Source of the DNA: Apostichopus californicus
Taxonomy: Eukaryota > Echinodermata > Holothuroidea > Aspidochirotida > Stichopodidae
Length of the DNA stretch: 37,566 bases
Direction: 5' to 3'
Assembly (NCBI GenBank): GCA_020650975.1
Contig: JAIPMN010009706.1
Coordinates: 1 to 37,566 of the forward strand
Part shown: one piece after another, positions 37,532-37,566 of the stretch
How the letters are laid out: the number at the start of each line of letters is the position of its first letter
Position numbering within the stretch: position 1 is the stretch's first letter
The notes under the pieces: generated by a model
Database searches by the model: none
The model's input: only the letters and a program-made list of their open reading frames with translations
What the model was told of the DNA's origin: nothing
Program-made: the position numbers and the translations under genes

Positions 37532-37566
37532 TAACCCTAACCCCTAATCCTATCCCTAACCCTAAC
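37532..37566. repeat. Telomere-like CCCTAA repeats at the window edge
   Basis: The last 35 bases are imperfect CCCTAA units (TAACCCTAACCCCTAATCC, then CCTATCCCTAACCCTAAC), interrupted by variants. They run off the window edge, so the array length is unknown. At a right-hand chromosome end the plus strand should read TTAGGG, so this orientation suggests an interstitial telomeric tract. Confidence 0.75.

Noticed and set aside
37532..37566. A true chromosome-end telomere
   Set aside because: At a right-hand end the plus strand should read TTAGGG. It reads CCCTAA, and the repeats are imperfect.

Overview
The window is animal nuclear DNA. It is AT-rich, the coding sequence is split into many short exons by GT-AG introns of roughly 0.1-2.6 kb, and the introns are full of minisatellites, fold-back elements and retroposon debris. 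Nothing bacterial, plasmid-like or viral is visible. The repeat style (a TGTAAAGCGC...CTATATAA retroposon tail, fold-back elements, TTAGGG-type repeats), the intron density and moderate similarity to the human protein suggest a marine invertebrate deuterostome, perhaps an echinoderm. That taxonomic call is inference.

One gene explains essentially all coding signal: ZFYVE26 (spastizin / FYVE-CENT, the SPG15 orthologue), on the minus strand. I could build 35 coding exons from the ATG at 35590 down to 360. Splice phases match at every junction, and the exons total 8400 nt, or 2800 codons with no in-frame stop. The C-terminal part and the stop codon lie beyond position 1. A probable non-coding first exon with a strong donor sits near 37358-37480, leaving a 1.7 kb 5'UTR intron. 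The protein reads, in order: an N-terminal helical repeat region (E1-E8), a basic/Ser-rich linker (E8-E10), a conserved Ala/Gly-rich hydrophobic segment (E11), a helical region with an inserted DUF547-like module (E14-E18), a further helical region (E20-E26), a Ser/Thr-rich linker (E27), a complete FYVE zinc finger (E28-E29), and the start of the C-terminal helical region (E30-E35).

By family knowledge, the product binds PI3P through its FYVE domain. It works with spatacsin and AP-5 in late endosome/lysosome function and autophagic lysosome reformation, and it has been linked to cytokinesis.

The most interesting observations are: (1) a DUF547-like domain inside this ZFYVE26, which I do not recall in the human protein; (2) a canonical RVxF-type PP1-docking sequence; (3) a recent tandem duplication that copied the 3' part of a DUF547 exon and its splice donor into the next intron; (4) a terminal-inverted-repeat element ending about 8 nt from a splice donor, paired with an exon whose first 3' AG would cause a stop; (5) an apparent uORF spanning the 5'UTR splice junction; (6) telomere-like CCCTAA repeats just upstream of the promoter; (7) several high-order intronic arrays (42 bp x 17, 82 bp x about 10, 32 bp x about 15, 19 bp x about 20, 55 bp x 3).

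No second protein-coding gene, functional tRNA, rRNA or CRISPR array could be supported.
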